Origin: Halocaridina rubra
Lineage: Eukaryota > Arthropoda > Malacostraca > Decapoda > Atyidae
Direction: 5' to 3'
Assembly (NCBI GenBank): GCA_037179515.1
Contig: JAXCGZ010009476.1
Location: forward strand, 116,001 to 180,000
DNA: 64,000 nt
Numbering within the stretch: position 1 is the stretch's first letter; every line of letters begins with the position of its first letter. The notes below the pieces were generated by a model, which saw nothing but the letters and a program-made list of their open reading frames with translations, did not search any database and was not told the DNA's origin. Of this stretch, positions 1 through 11,136 are shown piece after piece. Both the position numbers and the translations under genes were made by a program.

Positions 1-84
1 TGCGTACAAGGGAATTTCCTACACCAACATGTAAGGGAACCAACAAGGGCCAGGGGTGGGGATGAGCCATCACTACTTGATCTA

Positions 85-540
85 GTGTTCACAGATAATG
101 TGTTGGATATTGAAAAAATTGAGTATGAACCACTAATTGGAAAGAGTGACCACTGTGTGTTGTTGATGGAGTATATCATTGAAGATATTCTTCCTGAGAG
201 TAGAGGCACTGAGGACATGAGGAGGAACTATCCGAGAGGAGATTACATCAAAATGAATGAGCTTTTTGCAGTTATTGACTGGAGAACCTTATTTTACAAC
301 AAATCTGTACAAGAAATGTATGACATCTTTTGTGAGAAATATGGGAAGATAGTAGATTGCTGCATACCTGTCACCAAAGTAGGTGTAATTCATGCCAGAG
401 AGAAATGGTTCGATAATGGGTGTAAAAGAGCTAAGAAGTGGAGAGACAAATGCTGGAAAAGGTATAGGAGGAGAAAAAACATAAATGCCTGGCAAACCTA
501 CAGAAGAGCAAGAAATGACTTCCTAAGTAAAAGGAGATAG
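85..540 (+). pseudogene. LINE-A ORF2 fragment: end of APE endonuclease and linker
   Basis: The frame is open from the window edge and contains the end of an exonuclease/endonuclease/phosphatase domain (LDLVFTDN and SDHCVLL, where the SDH Asp-His pair is a catalytic signature). A basic linker rich in Lys and Arg follows. It ends at TAG 538-540 and continues in the same frame as the RT part that follows. Other copies read straight through this point, so the stop is a private mutation of this copy. Confidence 0.85.
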
Positions 541-678
541 GCAGAGAGAGACTATGAGAGGGACATCACCAGGAAGGCTAAAGAAAATCCCAAGCTTTTC
601 CACAGCTTTATCAGAGGAAAACTGAAGGTAAAAGAACAGGTTTTAAGGCTAAAGAGAGCGGATGGAAGCATCACTGAG

Positions 679-2301
679 ATGGATGAAGAGATCTGCAAAG
701 AATTGAGCAAGGAGTTTCAGTCAGTATTTACAGTAGAAAATACCACACCCCCTCAGATTGCAGTGATAGAAGCTCAAGGGCCGGTATTAGAGAACATCAA
801 CCTTACAGCCACAGAGGTATACAAAGCGCTGATGGATTTAGATGTTCATAAAGCTACAGGTCCTGATGACATATCCCCTCATGTGCTTAAAAAATGCGCA
901 ATCACAATATCAGTGGCACTAAGTATCATATTTAAGGAGTCACTGGAGTCGGGGGAGATTCCAAGATGCTGGAAACAAGCAAATGTGATACCTATCTTCA
1001 AAAAGGGAAGGAAGGATACGGCTCTGAACTATAGACCAGTTTCCTTGACCAGCATAGTTTGCAAAGTTATGGAGAAACTACTAAGGAAACATATCTCTCT
1101 TCACTCGGAATCCTTCAACTTTTTGTCAGTGAGGCAACATGGCTTCAGAGAAGGTAGATCAACAGTAACAAACTTATTAGAATTTTATGATGAGGTAAGC
1201 CAAATCTTACAGGAAAGAGAGGGCTGGGCAGATTGCATATTCCTAGACTTCCAGAAAGCGTTTTACACTGTTCCACATGGGAGACTTATTAGGAAGCTGC
1301 AATCAATGGCTAGAATAGGTGGAAATGTTTTGGAATGGATAAAAACTTACTTAGAAGGAAGGAAACAGAGGGTTAGAGTAAGACACTCAGTGTCTGAATG
1401 GAGAAGAGTTAGTAGTGGAGTTCCACAGGGTTCAGTTTTAGGGCCACTTTTGTTCCTTGTATATGTAAATGACCTACCAGAGTCTGTAAATTCATTCATG
1501 AATATGTTTGCAGATGATGCAAAGATTGTGAAGAAAGTAAAAAACGAGAACAATGGTAGAGAACTTCAGGAGGATCTAAATAATCTGCATGAGTGGTCAG
1601 AAAAGTGGCTAATGAAATTCAATACTTCAAAATGTAAGGTAATGAGAATGGGTACAAGTGCAAGAAGGCCCAAGTTTGACTACTCGGTGGCTAGAGTACA
1701 ACTTCAAGAGACAGAAAATGAGAGAGATCTAGGAGTAAACATACTGGCAGATTTGTCTCCAGAAATACATATAAATGGCATAGTAAGGGCAGCATATGCA
1801 TTCTTATCAAATGTAAGGGTAGCCTTCAGGCACATGGACAAGGAAATGTTCAGAAATATTTATGTAACCTATGTGAGGCCAAAACTGGAATATGCAGCCC
1901 CCTTTTGGAATCCGCACTTGAAAAAGCACATAGCTAAGCTTGAAAAAGTTCAAAGACATGCCACGAAACTGGTGCCAGAAATACGCAATCTCAGTTATGA
2001 TGAGAGACTGAGGGAATTAGACTTACCATCACTCGAAGCTAGAAGAGTGAGGGGGGATATGGTGACAGTCTTTAAATTCCTTCATGGTTATGATAGAGTG
2101 GATAGGGATGGATATTTTGATATGGCTGGCTCTAGAACTAGAGGTCATAGTTTGAAGCTTCGTAAGAAAACTTCTTTGCAGGATGTAAGGAAATACTTTT
2201 TCAGTGTAAGAGTAGTTGATAATTGGAATTGGCTAAGCGAGGAGGTAGTTAATGCTATCTCAATGCATAGTTTTAAGGACAGGTATGATAAGTATCATTA
2301 A
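679..2301 (+). CDS. LINE-A ORF2 fragment: reverse transcriptase and C-terminal domain
   Basis: This 540-residue open frame makes cDNA at nicked target DNA in this element class. Visible RT motifs, in order, are LNYRPVSLTS, FLDFQKAF (motif A), SSGVPQGSVLGP (motif B) and FADDAK (motif C, catalytic Asp pair). A long basic C-terminal region follows, with YVRPKLEYAAPFWNP and a final FKDRYDKYH. The residue after KAF is Tyr where most other copies have Asp, so activity is doubtful. The listed start is only the first Met after the in-frame stop at 538-540. The true ORF begins upstream of the window and encodes endonuclease first. Codon use and 3' UTR match the other copies. Confidence 0.9.
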   Translation: MDEEICKELSKEFQSVFTVENTTPPQIAVIEAQGPVLENINLTATEVYKALMDLDVHKATGPDDISPHVLKKCAITISVALSIIFKESLESGEIPRCWKQANVIPIFKKGRKDTALNYRPVSLTSIVCKVMEKLLRKHISLHSESFNFLSVRQHGFREGRSTVTNLLEFYDEVSQILQEREGWADCIFLDFQKAFYTVPHGRLIRKLQSMARIGGNVLEWIKTYLEGRKQRVRVRHSVSEWRRVSSGVPQGSVLGPLLFLVYVNDLPESVNSFMNMFADDAKIVKKVKNENNGRELQEDLNNLHEWSEKWLMKFNTSKCKVMRMGTSARRPKFDYSVARVQLQETENERDLGVNILADLSPEIHINGIVRAAYAFLSNVRVAFRHMDKEMFRNIYVTYVRPKLEYAAPFWNPHLKKHIAKLEKVQRHATKLVPEIRNLSYDERLRELDLPSLEARRVRGDMVTVFKFLHGYDRVDRDGYFDMAGSRTRGHSLKLRKKTSLQDVRKYFFSVRVVDNWNWLSEEVVNAISMHSFKDRYDKYH

Positions 2302-2387
2302 GTATAAAATGGAAGCGATCAGGAGACGGGAAGATACGAGCTTTGGGCTCTTTCCCGTAAACACAATTAGCTAATCACAATTAGGTA

Positions 2388-3300
<913 letters not shown>

Positions 3301-3894
3301 GAAGTCGAGTCGATGTCCCGCTACTTTACTAGCTATTTGACGGTCATGTGATCCACTAGCAGCCACAACTGTCACCGTGCAAACTGGAATGCAGAAAACA
3401 TTTTCAAGTATGAGGAATATGAATGTCTGTGGAATATAAGGCATACTGATTACATGAACAGAAGCAAGCATGACATGACTATAAATATGCTAGCCGAAGC
3501 TTTGATCAGGGAAAGCCTTCACCTTCCCAACGTTTATTTTTTTATGATGAAAATTAAGGTTATAAAAAACGTGTATAGACAAGAACTGGTGAAAATTGAA
3601 AAATAAAAAAAAAGTGGGGCAGGATTGGATGACATTTGCCACCATCGACTGTCAAGGTTCAAGAGAGCTGACGCTTTTCTACGAAATTTTGTAAGTGTCT
3701 TGTGGCATACTTCATTTTATTTCCTGTCAGTAAGCATATTATGATGCAGAATGAATTTTACTTAGACTAATTTGAGAATATGTGGGTGTCAAATGAAATA
3801 CTGTTGCTTTTTCTCCTCTTTTACTACACAAAGTAATCTACATCTTTTCACAGTGGTGGCGTAAATAATTAATTTTGTAGAGTAATACTTATAA
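3301..3894. other. Unassigned AT-rich sequence, probably distal part of the Harbinger element
   Basis: I see no gene, RNA or tandem repeat here. It lies between the tRNA-like array and the 3' end of the Harbinger transposase remnant, so it may hold that element's terminal region. I could not recognise a terminal inverted repeat. Confidence 0.4.
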
Positions 3895-4553
3895 ATGATC
3901 AGTGAAAATAGTATCACGGTTTTTTTTATGCACACAGTGTACTTTATTGGCTCCAATGGAATTAGGATGCCAAGGAACGGCCCCTTCTCCAATGAAATAT
4001 TCCGCATGCTGCTCCCACTTCTTTGCAATTTCATTGCTGTAGTTGTTAGAAGATGGGTGTCTTGCAGAATGAAACTCACTGTTCATGCTTTACCAGGTCT
4101 CGAGAATTATTTCTACTGTATCAACATCCTCATAATCAACTGTGCCAATTACAAAATAATTTGTGAACAAACACACTTGATCACAAGGTCAATGGTAATT
4201 GATTTCAAATCTATTGAGCCATACAAAATCCTAAACTTGGCAGCAAGACTATCAAAGGTGTTTTCAACCACTCTTCTTGCCCTTGAAAGGCAATAGTTGA
4301 ATATTCGTTGATGCAGTGAAAGGTTGGCATTACTGAATGGCTTTAGCAGGTTAGGCCTGAGGGGAAATGCATCGTCCCCAATAATTACTGAATTCTGTGG
4401 CAGGTGCAATATATAATTTTTAATTGCAGAAATTAGTGTTGAGTCCCTAAATTCAGCACGGTCATTAGCTCTACCATTATGACCAACATCTATACAGGTA
4501 AAACGGTATTTGGCATCTACTAGACCAAAGAGAATAATACTGTAATGGCCTTT
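3895..4553 (-). pseudogene. PIF/Harbinger transposase, C-terminal part (DDE_Tnp_4 type), broken
   Basis: The minus strand encodes the second half of a Harbinger DDE nuclease. Conserved pieces are GHNGRANDRAEF (second catalytic Asp region), VIIGDDAFPLRPNL (third acidic site) and FNYCLSRARRVVENTFDSLAAKFRIL. After a frame change come NYFVIG and then AEYFIGEGAVPW, a typical C-terminal segment. Frameshifts near 4140-4150 and an in-frame stop before about 4085 inactivate it. The 5' side is cut exactly at 4553/4554, where the LTR retrotransposon is inserted. The coding frame resumes at 14901 on the other side. In active elements this enzyme excises and inserts the transposon. Confidence 0.82.
4549..4553. 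repeat. Target-site duplication CCTTT, left copy
   Basis: CCTTT at 4549-4553 is repeated at 14901-14905, immediately outside the two LTRs. Five-base duplications are typical of Ty3/gypsy-type integrases. Confidence 0.85.
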
Positions 4554-6502
4554 TGTTGGGGTTAGGATGGTTGAGTGTTGTTAAGATTCTGTTTTACTAA
4601 GAGGACTCAAAGTACCGAGCTCGGTTAAGAGCTCACAAACAGACAGGACAGATATTTGTACTTGAACACCCCATCTCTTTTATCATTAGTCGGTAAAATG
4701 AAACAAATAATTCAACTTTCTTTTAATTTTGGAAATGCAATGACATTAAAAGAATTGAATTAAATTTCTCAGATTGAATTTTATGAAATGCTGCCTCGAA
4801 TTCCGGATTTGGTGAGCACGATTTCGTTTCCTGGCACCACGGACGTATGCCAAGACTTTGGCCTCAACTCGGCAATTACCTCTGTCACACAGGCAGAGTA
4901 GAATACAGGACACTGCAATTTCATAAACAGAAATGACACACTGTTTATAATGGGAAACTGAAAGCATGAGCACAGATATAATGAGTTTCCAATGTCATTC
5001 TACTGGATGAAAATATGTTGGTTATTCACAGATAACCAGAAATATTTATGCTACCATAATAGCATACAAAACCATTAATTCTTTACTGGTTTTAAAGGAA
5101 AACAATTTATTCACAATAAATGAAGAATAAGCAAGACAAATACAGTACTGTATGTATTCCTTAAATTGTGGGCAACCACAAAAGTTGCAATGCTTTTTAC
5201 TGATTTACAATTAATATGGTAAAACACTCTATTTAGGATAAAGGAAGAATCTACGAGATATATACAGTATTCATTCACTTTTGGTTATCAAGAACTTTGC
5301 AATGAGAAAAAAGGGTGCAAAACCACCATTTGAGGTATTTGCAACTTATAACTCAAAACACTTTATCCCCAACATACAAAGAATTAGCATGATAAATACA
5401 GTATGCATTCATTAAATTGTGGTTAACAGGAAATATTTGCAAAGCCATCACGGTAAAATTACCTTTTAATTATTTGCAGTTTATAGCATAAAACACTTTA
5501 GCTAAATGATTAATTATTTGCAATTTATATAGCAAATAGCTTTATTGACGAGTTTTTGATGTAAAACACTTTATTTACGATAATAGAAAGAGGTGAAATG
5601 AAATTAGAATTTATTAGGAAAAAAAAATAGATTTTTACGGGCTCATAACCAGTCTTCAGAGGATGAGATTTTTGTTTATCACATTCAGTGAAAAGAAACT
5701 TCTTAGCAATGTATATCAGCTGTAATTTCCAGGTTAAAGAATTAACTTTGGCAAGTGAGATTCCAGTTTGGTAATCTACAAAATTTCGTTTGTATGGGAA
5801 TGGAATCTGAGAATCAAATTCGTAAGATTTAGCCAGAAACGAATGTAACTAATTCTCGCAAAAAAAAAACAATTTGCTTGACCCACGAGCTTTACCATAC
5901 ACTATCCCTCACCTTGTTGTGCTAGATGAATTCCTGTGAAGATGCCACGTAAATAAGGTTTGAAATAAACTTAGACTGCTCAGGCGAGATGTTGCCTCTT
6001 GGAAGTTTTGTGCCAAAAGAGAGCATCTCATTGTCCCTCCTGGTGAGTTCATCTGTAGGATATATTTCTAGAGCAGTAACTGGCTCTGATATCATTTAAG
6101 GATTATTTTAGTGGTGGTCCCTGGCAGGCAATAATAGCAGAGATGCAAGGGAGAGACAGTACTTTTAGGTGCAACAAGTGGAAGCAAATAAAATAAAACG
6201 AGAATAATAATGAAAAGTTAAGTTACTGGTAAACAATCTCCAGAACGTTCTTGGCTCGTAGGAGATGGAAAATAGTAGCAGCCTTTATATCGGGACTATA
6301 CTTCTACACGTACAAGAAGAGTAAATAAGGTATATTTAAAATTAGCTATAAGCTAAATATATATATTGCAAATAATCATATTCTGCAAAAGTCAAGAAGT
6401 GGGAATTATTGTTTTAGTTAGAAAAATGACAGTTAAGTTACTAAATTAATTATTAAGGCATCTAACAGCCTCTGGTGACTTTGAGCGAAACACTCTGTCA
6501 CA
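4554..6502 (-). repeat. 3' LTR (left side of window)
   Basis: This 1949-bp sequence is repeated at 12957-14900, with a few differences per hundred bases by eye. On the minus strand it starts TGTGACAGAGTG at 6502 and ends CCCCAACA at 4554, the usual TG...CA ends. It contains the same TATA-like GATATAAAGG near 6282-6291 as the other LTR copies. No long coding frame is shared among the three LTR copies. Confidence 0.92.
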
Positions 6503-7137
6503 AAGGCCCTTTCTAGAGAATATTGATTTAGCAAAATTCTACTACAGAAGGCGAAAAAAGAACAGAGGAAGTTACGGTGACTTCAGTGTTATTATGAGGG
6601 ATGAGATATCCTTCTCATGGAAAAGAACAAATGAACAATAAGAATGGGATCCACCACTGGAACATATCATACTATTAGTAAAAGTAAACAAGTCTTGTAA
6701 ACAAAACATTAAATGACATGCAAAACATAAAAGAAATGTGATCAAATTCAAATTTCAAGAAAATTAAATCACAATTAGATATCAGTGAATATCAATGTTT
6801 AAGTTTATGAATGCTTCACATGCAAGAAGGAAATAACATAATATAAAAAAAAAATACAATATACGCAAATGAAAAATTTGAACCACGTCGTCATTAACAT
6901 TGGCAACTGGATTTAAAAGTTTCAGCTATTCAACACTAAACTAAAATTTTTCCGCCATGTTTTGGCTTTCAAAGTCCCACAAAGGGAAATATAAAACTAC
7001 GATCAAAGAATTATTCTTCATCTTTTTCGTCTTCCATTAGGAATAACGTTTGTATGCTAAAATAAACAAGTACAGTGCAGTCTTAAAGACATAAAAGATA
7101 AACATAAAAAATAAACAACACATTAGTGAAGTAATCT
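6503..7137 (-). other. LTR element 3' untranslated region with candidate polypurine tract
   Basis: This non-coding AT-rich segment lies between the RNase H stop and the 3' LTR. Immediately outside the LTR the minus strand reads AGAAAGGGCCTT. That is a purine-rich stretch in the right place for the plus-strand primer, though it is not a perfect tract. Confidence 0.5.
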
Positions 7138-7650
7138 TTACCGACTAGTCAAATTTAGGCTAACAGCACCAGCTTCCTCATTTGAGGGTAACGACCGTCG
7201 ACTTAGTAGATCAGCAAGGTCATTGTCCTTGCCATGAACATGTTGGGCAGTGAATTTGAAAAGATTCAGGTAAAGTGCCCACCTTTTCAGGCGAGGATTT
7301 AGCTTGTCTGCAGTCTGTAAATATAGGAGAGGTCGGGGGTCGGTTCTCAGTGTAAAATGTTGGCCATACAGATGGACTTCAAATTTCTTTATGGCCCAAT
7401 ATGCAGCTAGAGCTTCCTTCTCCACGGTGGAGTAATTTCGCTCTGCAGGGCGAAGCCTGCGGCTTGCATATCGCACTGGAGCTACTTCTGCTGAGTTGTC
7501 TGATTGGGCTTGCAAGAGCACGGCACCCAGGCCTTCGTCTGAGGCGTCGGTCTGCAAGATAAATGAAAAATCAGGGTTTACCAGCTGTAATACTGGCTCA
7601 CCCGCCAATGCTTCTCGGAGCTTGAAAAATGCTCTCTCCGCTTCATCTGT
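7138..7650 (-). CDS. LTR element pol, RNase H domain
   Basis: RNase H degrades the RNA strand of the RNA/DNA hybrid during reverse transcription. Counting from the Met at 7608, the frame shows TDASDEGLGAVLL (first Asp near 21), VEKEALAAYWAIKKF (Glu near 65), LRTDPRPLLYL (Asp near 90) and NDLADLLSR (last Asp near 133). All four acidic sites are therefore present. It is in the same frame as the upstream integrase-RT and is separated from it by one TGA at 7651-7653. The coding region ends at 7138 with no chromodomain. The tail after the last catalytic Asp is short (about 20 residues), as expected if integrase lies elsewhere. Confidence 0.9.
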   Translation of the reverse strand, partial: TDEAERAFFKLREALAGEPVLQLVNPDFSFILQTDASDEGLGAVLLQAQSDNSAEVAPVRYASRRLRPAERNYSTVEKEALAAYWAIKKFEVHLYGQHFTLRTDPRPLLYLQTADKLNPRLKRWALYLNLFKFTAQHVHGKDNDLADLLSRRSLPSNEEAGAVSLNLTSR

Positions 7651-10344
7651 TCATTGGACAGGGGAGGATTTACTTTGCTTCGAGGAGGGCATTTGCTGCA
7701 AAGGGGCAGTGATAGTATTAAAGTGTGGAATGAACCGTTGGTAGTAGCCGACACTACCCAGGAATGATCTCAGTTGAGTGACAGTAGCAGGTTTCTCCAT
7801 ATCCTTAATAGCTTGTACCCTGTCATGTAAGGGGGACATAACTCCTTCTCCAACCACGTGGCCAAGATACTGCAATTGTGTGAAACCAATCTCACATTTG
7901 GAAGACTTTAAATGAAGTCCATGCTGGTTCAGAATAGTGAGAACTCTGTGGAGAGTCTCGAGGTGCGATGACCAATCCTGAGAATGCACCAGGATGTCAT
8001 CTATGAAGCATGAAACATTGTTGAGATCCTGTAGTACTATCCTCATGAGTCTGCTGAAGCAGCCAGGGGCATTTACCATACCAAAAGGCATGACCCTGAA
8101 CTGGTATAGACCATATCTTGTGGAAAAAGCTGTAAGAGGCTTGGTAGTCTCGCTCAACGGGACTTGCCAAAATCCACTGGCCAAATCCAACTTGGACAGG
8201 TAACGGGCTTGGGAAAGCAACGAGAAAATATACTCGGCATCAGCAATGGGCTCTCCATCAAAGATGGTATGGGAGTTAAGCTTACGACAGTCAAGGCAGA
8301 ACCTGTGACTGCCATCTCGCTTACGCACTGCCAGTAACGGCGAACGCCAAGGCGAAATGCTCTTTTCAACTATTCCGAGGCGGACCCAAGTGTCAAGATC
8401 TTCCTTCAGCTGTAAGGACAACTGGTGGGGAAGACCATAGGAATGCCGAAATGGCTCTGGGTCAGTCAATCTGACATGATGCTCAAGGGTAATGGTAATG
8501 CCTGGGAGGTCATTGAAGACGTTCTCATAGTCCTCTAATAGCTTGTTCAGCTGCTCCCGTTGACTCGGTTGCAGTCTGGAGTTAATAATGCAATTACTCA
8601 CACTTTCCTTTCGGTGTGTGGGAATGGCAGGATCCTTACCATCATCAAAAGCTAAGCTTATGTCTTCAATTGCAAGGGCGGTGGGTACGGCCAGAGGGGC
8701 TTCTTCCGAAAAACTCCACTCCCGTAAGTCTGTCTCCACTGCAAGGGTGGAGTATTCCAATATAGGAAGTAAGGGGTGGCTATAATGGAGCACTTGTGTT
8801 GCTGCAGCCTTGGAGGTTCTGTTGATGCTGGAGGCATCTATAGGGGTTGCTGGGAGTGCCAGCGCAGGATCCCTGTGGGCCTCCGGGTCCTCACAATAAA
8901 GCTTCAGCTGGTTAATGTGGTATTTCTGGTAATTGCCATCAATATTTAGCACATAATTGTCAGAGGTCACCCGGTGTACCACAGTGTACGGTCCTTTCCA
9001 GCGTAGCATTAGCTTGCGGGTATCTGTTGGATGAAGAAACAGAGCTCGATCTCCGGGTGTCAGGGCACGACGCCGCGCACGCTTGTCAAAGAGGAGCTTG
9101 GCTGTCTGCTGGTGACCCTTAATGGCTAATTGTGCAGTTTTCCAAGCCTTTTTGAGGTGAGACGAAAACTTCAAAATATACTCATGGACGTCCCTATCGT
9201 CATCTTTGATGGTAGGTGAATCCCAACATTCTGCCAAGAATTCTACTGGGCCTCTGACCTTATGACCATAAATCAGCTTGAAAGGCGAGTATCCAGTAGT
9301 GTCGTGGGGTGTGTCTCTGAAGGAGAAAAGTGCAGCAGGGACGAACTTGTCCCACTGCCTAGGTATATCTATCACTAGCTTGCGCAAACATCGCTTCAAT
9401 GTCCCGTTATAGCGTTCGCATGCTCCATTTGATTGGGCATGATAGACACTCGTACGAATGTGCTTGATTTCTAAAAGGTTACAGAAAGCCTCAAAGTGCC
9501 TACTTGTAAACTGACTTCCATTGTCAGAAGTGACCTGCTCAGGAAAGCCAACCCTGGAGCAGATTTCAAATAGGGCATGAGCGACTGCTTCAGTTGTGAT
9601 AGAAGACTGTGGCACTGCATCTGGGTACCTTGTTGCCAGGTCAACATATACCAGGAGGAACTGTTTCCCCGTGGATGAAGCTGGATTAATAGGACCTAAT
9701 ATGTCAATAGCGACCTTGGAAAATGGCTCCATTGAGAGCTTAGTTATCCCCATGGGAACTTTCGGTACCTGTGCCGTAGAGGTGGATTGACAGACAGGGC
9801 AGGAGCCTACATATCTGTCTACCTCGGCGTACATGTTTGGCCTTGCAAAAGCCTTCTGAAGGACATGCCGAGTTTTTGCCTTGCCTCTGTGTCCACTCAG
9901 AGGTAAATGATGTGCCACATACATAGCCTGGCGGCGCAACGAAGCGGGCACCACCAACTGTTTAAAGGTGTGGCTATTTTTAGTCACATGCCTACGAAGT
10001 ACTCCATCTTCAAGGGCGTAAGTGATCTGGCCTCCTCCTCTCATCGTGAAGGTCCTTCCCTCGTTGGCCTGCTGCATCCAGCGTTTGAGGCTGGGGCAGT
10101 CTTTCTGCAATTTGGCAAAGTCTGGATGGGACTTCAATGGCTCTAGAGGTGCATCATCTGGTAAAGGAGGGGGAAACTCTCCGCATTCCACATTACGTGT
10201 ACTGACTGCAGCAGACTCAATGGAGTCAGTCAGAGAATCGTCCATATTCTTGGCATCGAGGCCAGGAGTTGCTGCTGAAATGGCTTCATGTGACTTCCCC
10301 CGAGGGAAGTTATAACGAGAAATGTCCTTATGGTAGAGGTCGGC
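7651..10344 (-). CDS. LTR element pol: integrase followed by reverse transcriptase
   Basis: Counting from the Met at 10245 (864 residues), the integrase zinc domain has H113, H119 and CPVC at 149-152. The catalytic core is D181 (VAIDILGP), D241 (TSDNGSQF) and E277 (ACERYNG), with exactly 35 residues between the last two. A GPY module (RWKGPYTVV) is near 416-424. RT follows, with SKLDLASGFWQ near 684-694, MPFGMVNAP near 719-727 and FIDDIL near 747-752. One uninterrupted frame spans integrase and RT, so this order is native and not a rearrangement. The frame is open upstream to the TAG at 10345-10347 and ends at TGA 7651-7653, at the RT/RNase H boundary. The layout is that of Gmr1-type elements. 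Confidence 0.93.
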   Translation of the reverse strand, partial: ADLYHKDISRYNFPRGKSHEAISAATPGLDAKNMDDSLTDSIESAAVSTRNVECGEFPPPLPDDAPLEPLKSHPDFAKLQKDCPSLKRWMQQANEGRTFTMRGGGQITYALEDGVLRRHVTKNSHTFKQLVVPASLRRQAMYVAHHLPLSGHRGKAKTRHVLQKAFARPNMYAEVDRYVGSCPVCQSTSTAQVPKVPMGITKLSMEPFSKVAIDILGPINPASSTGKQFLLVYVDLATRYPDAVPQSSITTEAVAHALFEICSRVGFPEQVTSDNGSQFTSRHFEAFCNLLEIKHIRTSVYHAQSNGACERYNGTLKRCLRKLVIDIPRQWDKFVPAALFSFRDTPHDTTGYSPFKLIYGHKVRGPVEFLAECWDSPTIKDDDRDVHEYILKFSSHLKKAWKTAQLAIKGHQQTAKLLFDKRARRRALTPGDRALFLHPTDTRKLMLRWKGPYTVVHRVTSDNYVLNIDGNYQKYHINQLKLYCEDPEAHRDPALALPATPIDASSINRTSKAAATQVLHYSHPLLPILEYSTLAVETDLREWSFSEEAPLAVPTALAIEDISLAFDDGKDPAIPTHRKESVSNCIINSRLQPSQREQLNKLLEDYENVFNDLPGITITLEHHVRLTDPEPFRHSYGLPHQLSLQLKEDLDTWVRLGIVEKSISPWRSPLLAVRKRDGSHRFCLDCRKLNSHTIFDGEPIADAEYIFSLLSQARYLSKLDLASGFWQVPLSETTKPLTAFSTRYGLYQFRVMPFGMVNAPGCFSRLMRIVLQDLNNVSCFIDDILVHSQDWSSHLETLHRVLTILNQHGLHLKSSKCEIGFTQLQYLGHVVGEGVMSPLHDRVQAIKDMEKPATVTQLRSFLGSVGYYQRFIPHFNTITAPLQQMPSSKQSKSSPVQ

Positions 10345-11136
10345 CTAGAAAGTAGGAACTAGGTTCAGTGCGCGACCCATCAAGACAGGGTACATAAGCC
10401 CAATCATTGCCACAGCTGGGGCTTTTCCCTTGTAGTATTTGCAATCCAGGTTAATGACACAGCAGCGTCGTATTTGGGGTGTTCCTTCAGCAACCCGCAC
10501 ACGAACGACTTTGCTGGTAAAATCTTCATCCCTGACGAAACTCTCGTCAACAAGTATGCCATTGGCCCCTGTGTCAAGGGCTATCTCAGCTTCCACACCA
10601 TTTATGGTTTCTAGGCATTTTAGGATCATTTCCATATCATCATGTTCGATGAATTCCACATTGGCAAGTTTGTGTGGTTGTTCCTCGGCATTATCCTCAT
10701 TGGCCCTTTCTGGCCCTGTTTCCACAACATGGGCTGAGTGAGTGGCCAGATGGCTATGTGGGCTGCAGCTGTGTGAGGGAGCGTGGTGGGTCTTAGAGTT
10801 TTGCTGAAAACCCTGGGAAGGTGGAGCAGAGTAATGGCCTTTGCCTCTGAACTGCTGAGGCTTAGGTCTTACTGATTTATCCTTCTTGAGTGTGGGTGCA
10901 TTGTCGTAATAAGGCTTTGGAGTGTAAGGAGGATGTGCTGGACGATGTGAGTTCTGCGAGGGGCCCTTGTGATTCCCGTTCCTATGATGTCCTTTCCGGT
11001 GAGAATCATGGCTTGCTGCGGGGGAGATACAACTCTGAGAACGAACCTTTGAATCGGCCCTTCTTGCCCTCATAATATCACAGAGACGTACTCCAGGCTG
11101 GTTGTGCTGGAGGTACTCGTCCACAGTAGCTAGACT
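10345..11136 (-). CDS. LTR element gag C-terminal region and aspartic protease
   Basis: The first ~150 residues are rich in His, Pro, Ser and Lys and probably bind RNA, but I see no CCHC zinc knuckle. The last ~100 residues hold a retroviral-type protease with IALDTGANGILV (active-site DTG near residues 184-186 from the Met at 11124). Toward the end is a hydrophobic IGLMYPVLMGRAL segment, as in this fold. The protease would process the polyprotein. The frame is the same as gag upstream (separated by TAA 11137-11139) and integrase downstream (separated by TAG 10345-10347). Confidence 0.87.
   Translation of the reverse strand, partial: SLATVDEYLQHNQPGVRLCDIMRARRADSKVRSQSCISPAASHDSHRKGHHRNGNHKGPSQNSHRPAHPPYTPKPYYDNAPTLKKDKSVRPKPQQFRGKGHYSAPPSQGFQQNSKTHHAPSHSCSPHSHLATHSAHVVETGPERANEDNAEEQPHKLANVEFIEHDDMEMILKCLETINGVEAEIALDTGANGILVDESFVRDEDFTSKVVRVRVAEGTPQIRRCCVINLDCKYYKGKAPAVAMIGLMYPVLMGRALNLVPTF

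Larger units (their letters stand above)
1..2387 (+). mobile_element. LINE-A copy 1, non-LTR retrotransposon (CR1/Jockey group), cut by window edge
   Basis: The sequence runs from inside the endonuclease domain through the reverse transcriptase to the 3' UTR. The 3' UTR carries the stem-loop ACGGGAA/TTCCCGT and two AATTAGGTAATCAC-type repeats that end every well-preserved copy in this window. The copy is followed directly by (CA)n and (TA)n. The coding frame is shared on both sides of an in-frame TAG at 538-540, where other copies have GAG, so it is broken by one nonsense change and otherwise nearly intact. It belongs to the same family as the copies at 20-39 kb and 46-49 kb. The clade name rests on domain content (APE endonuclease plus RT, no RNase H seen) and not on a tree. 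Confidence 0.92.

Noticed and set aside
1347..1553. Minus-strand 68-residue ORF recurring in every LINE-A copy
   Set aside because: Antisense shadow of the conserved RT motif B-C region. It recurs only because the element recurs.
4746..4973. Short ORF repeated at 13158-13376 and 22614-22841
   Set aside because: It lies in the LTR on all three copies, has no motif and varies in length. Sharing is explained by LTR homology.
7496..10315. Plus-strand ORFs across the pol region
   Set aside because: They are antisense shadows of the minus-strand integrase, RT and RNase H frames.
7651..10344. Integrase-before-RT order caused by rearrangement or misassembly
   Set aside because: A single uninterrupted frame spans both domains, so the order is native to the element.
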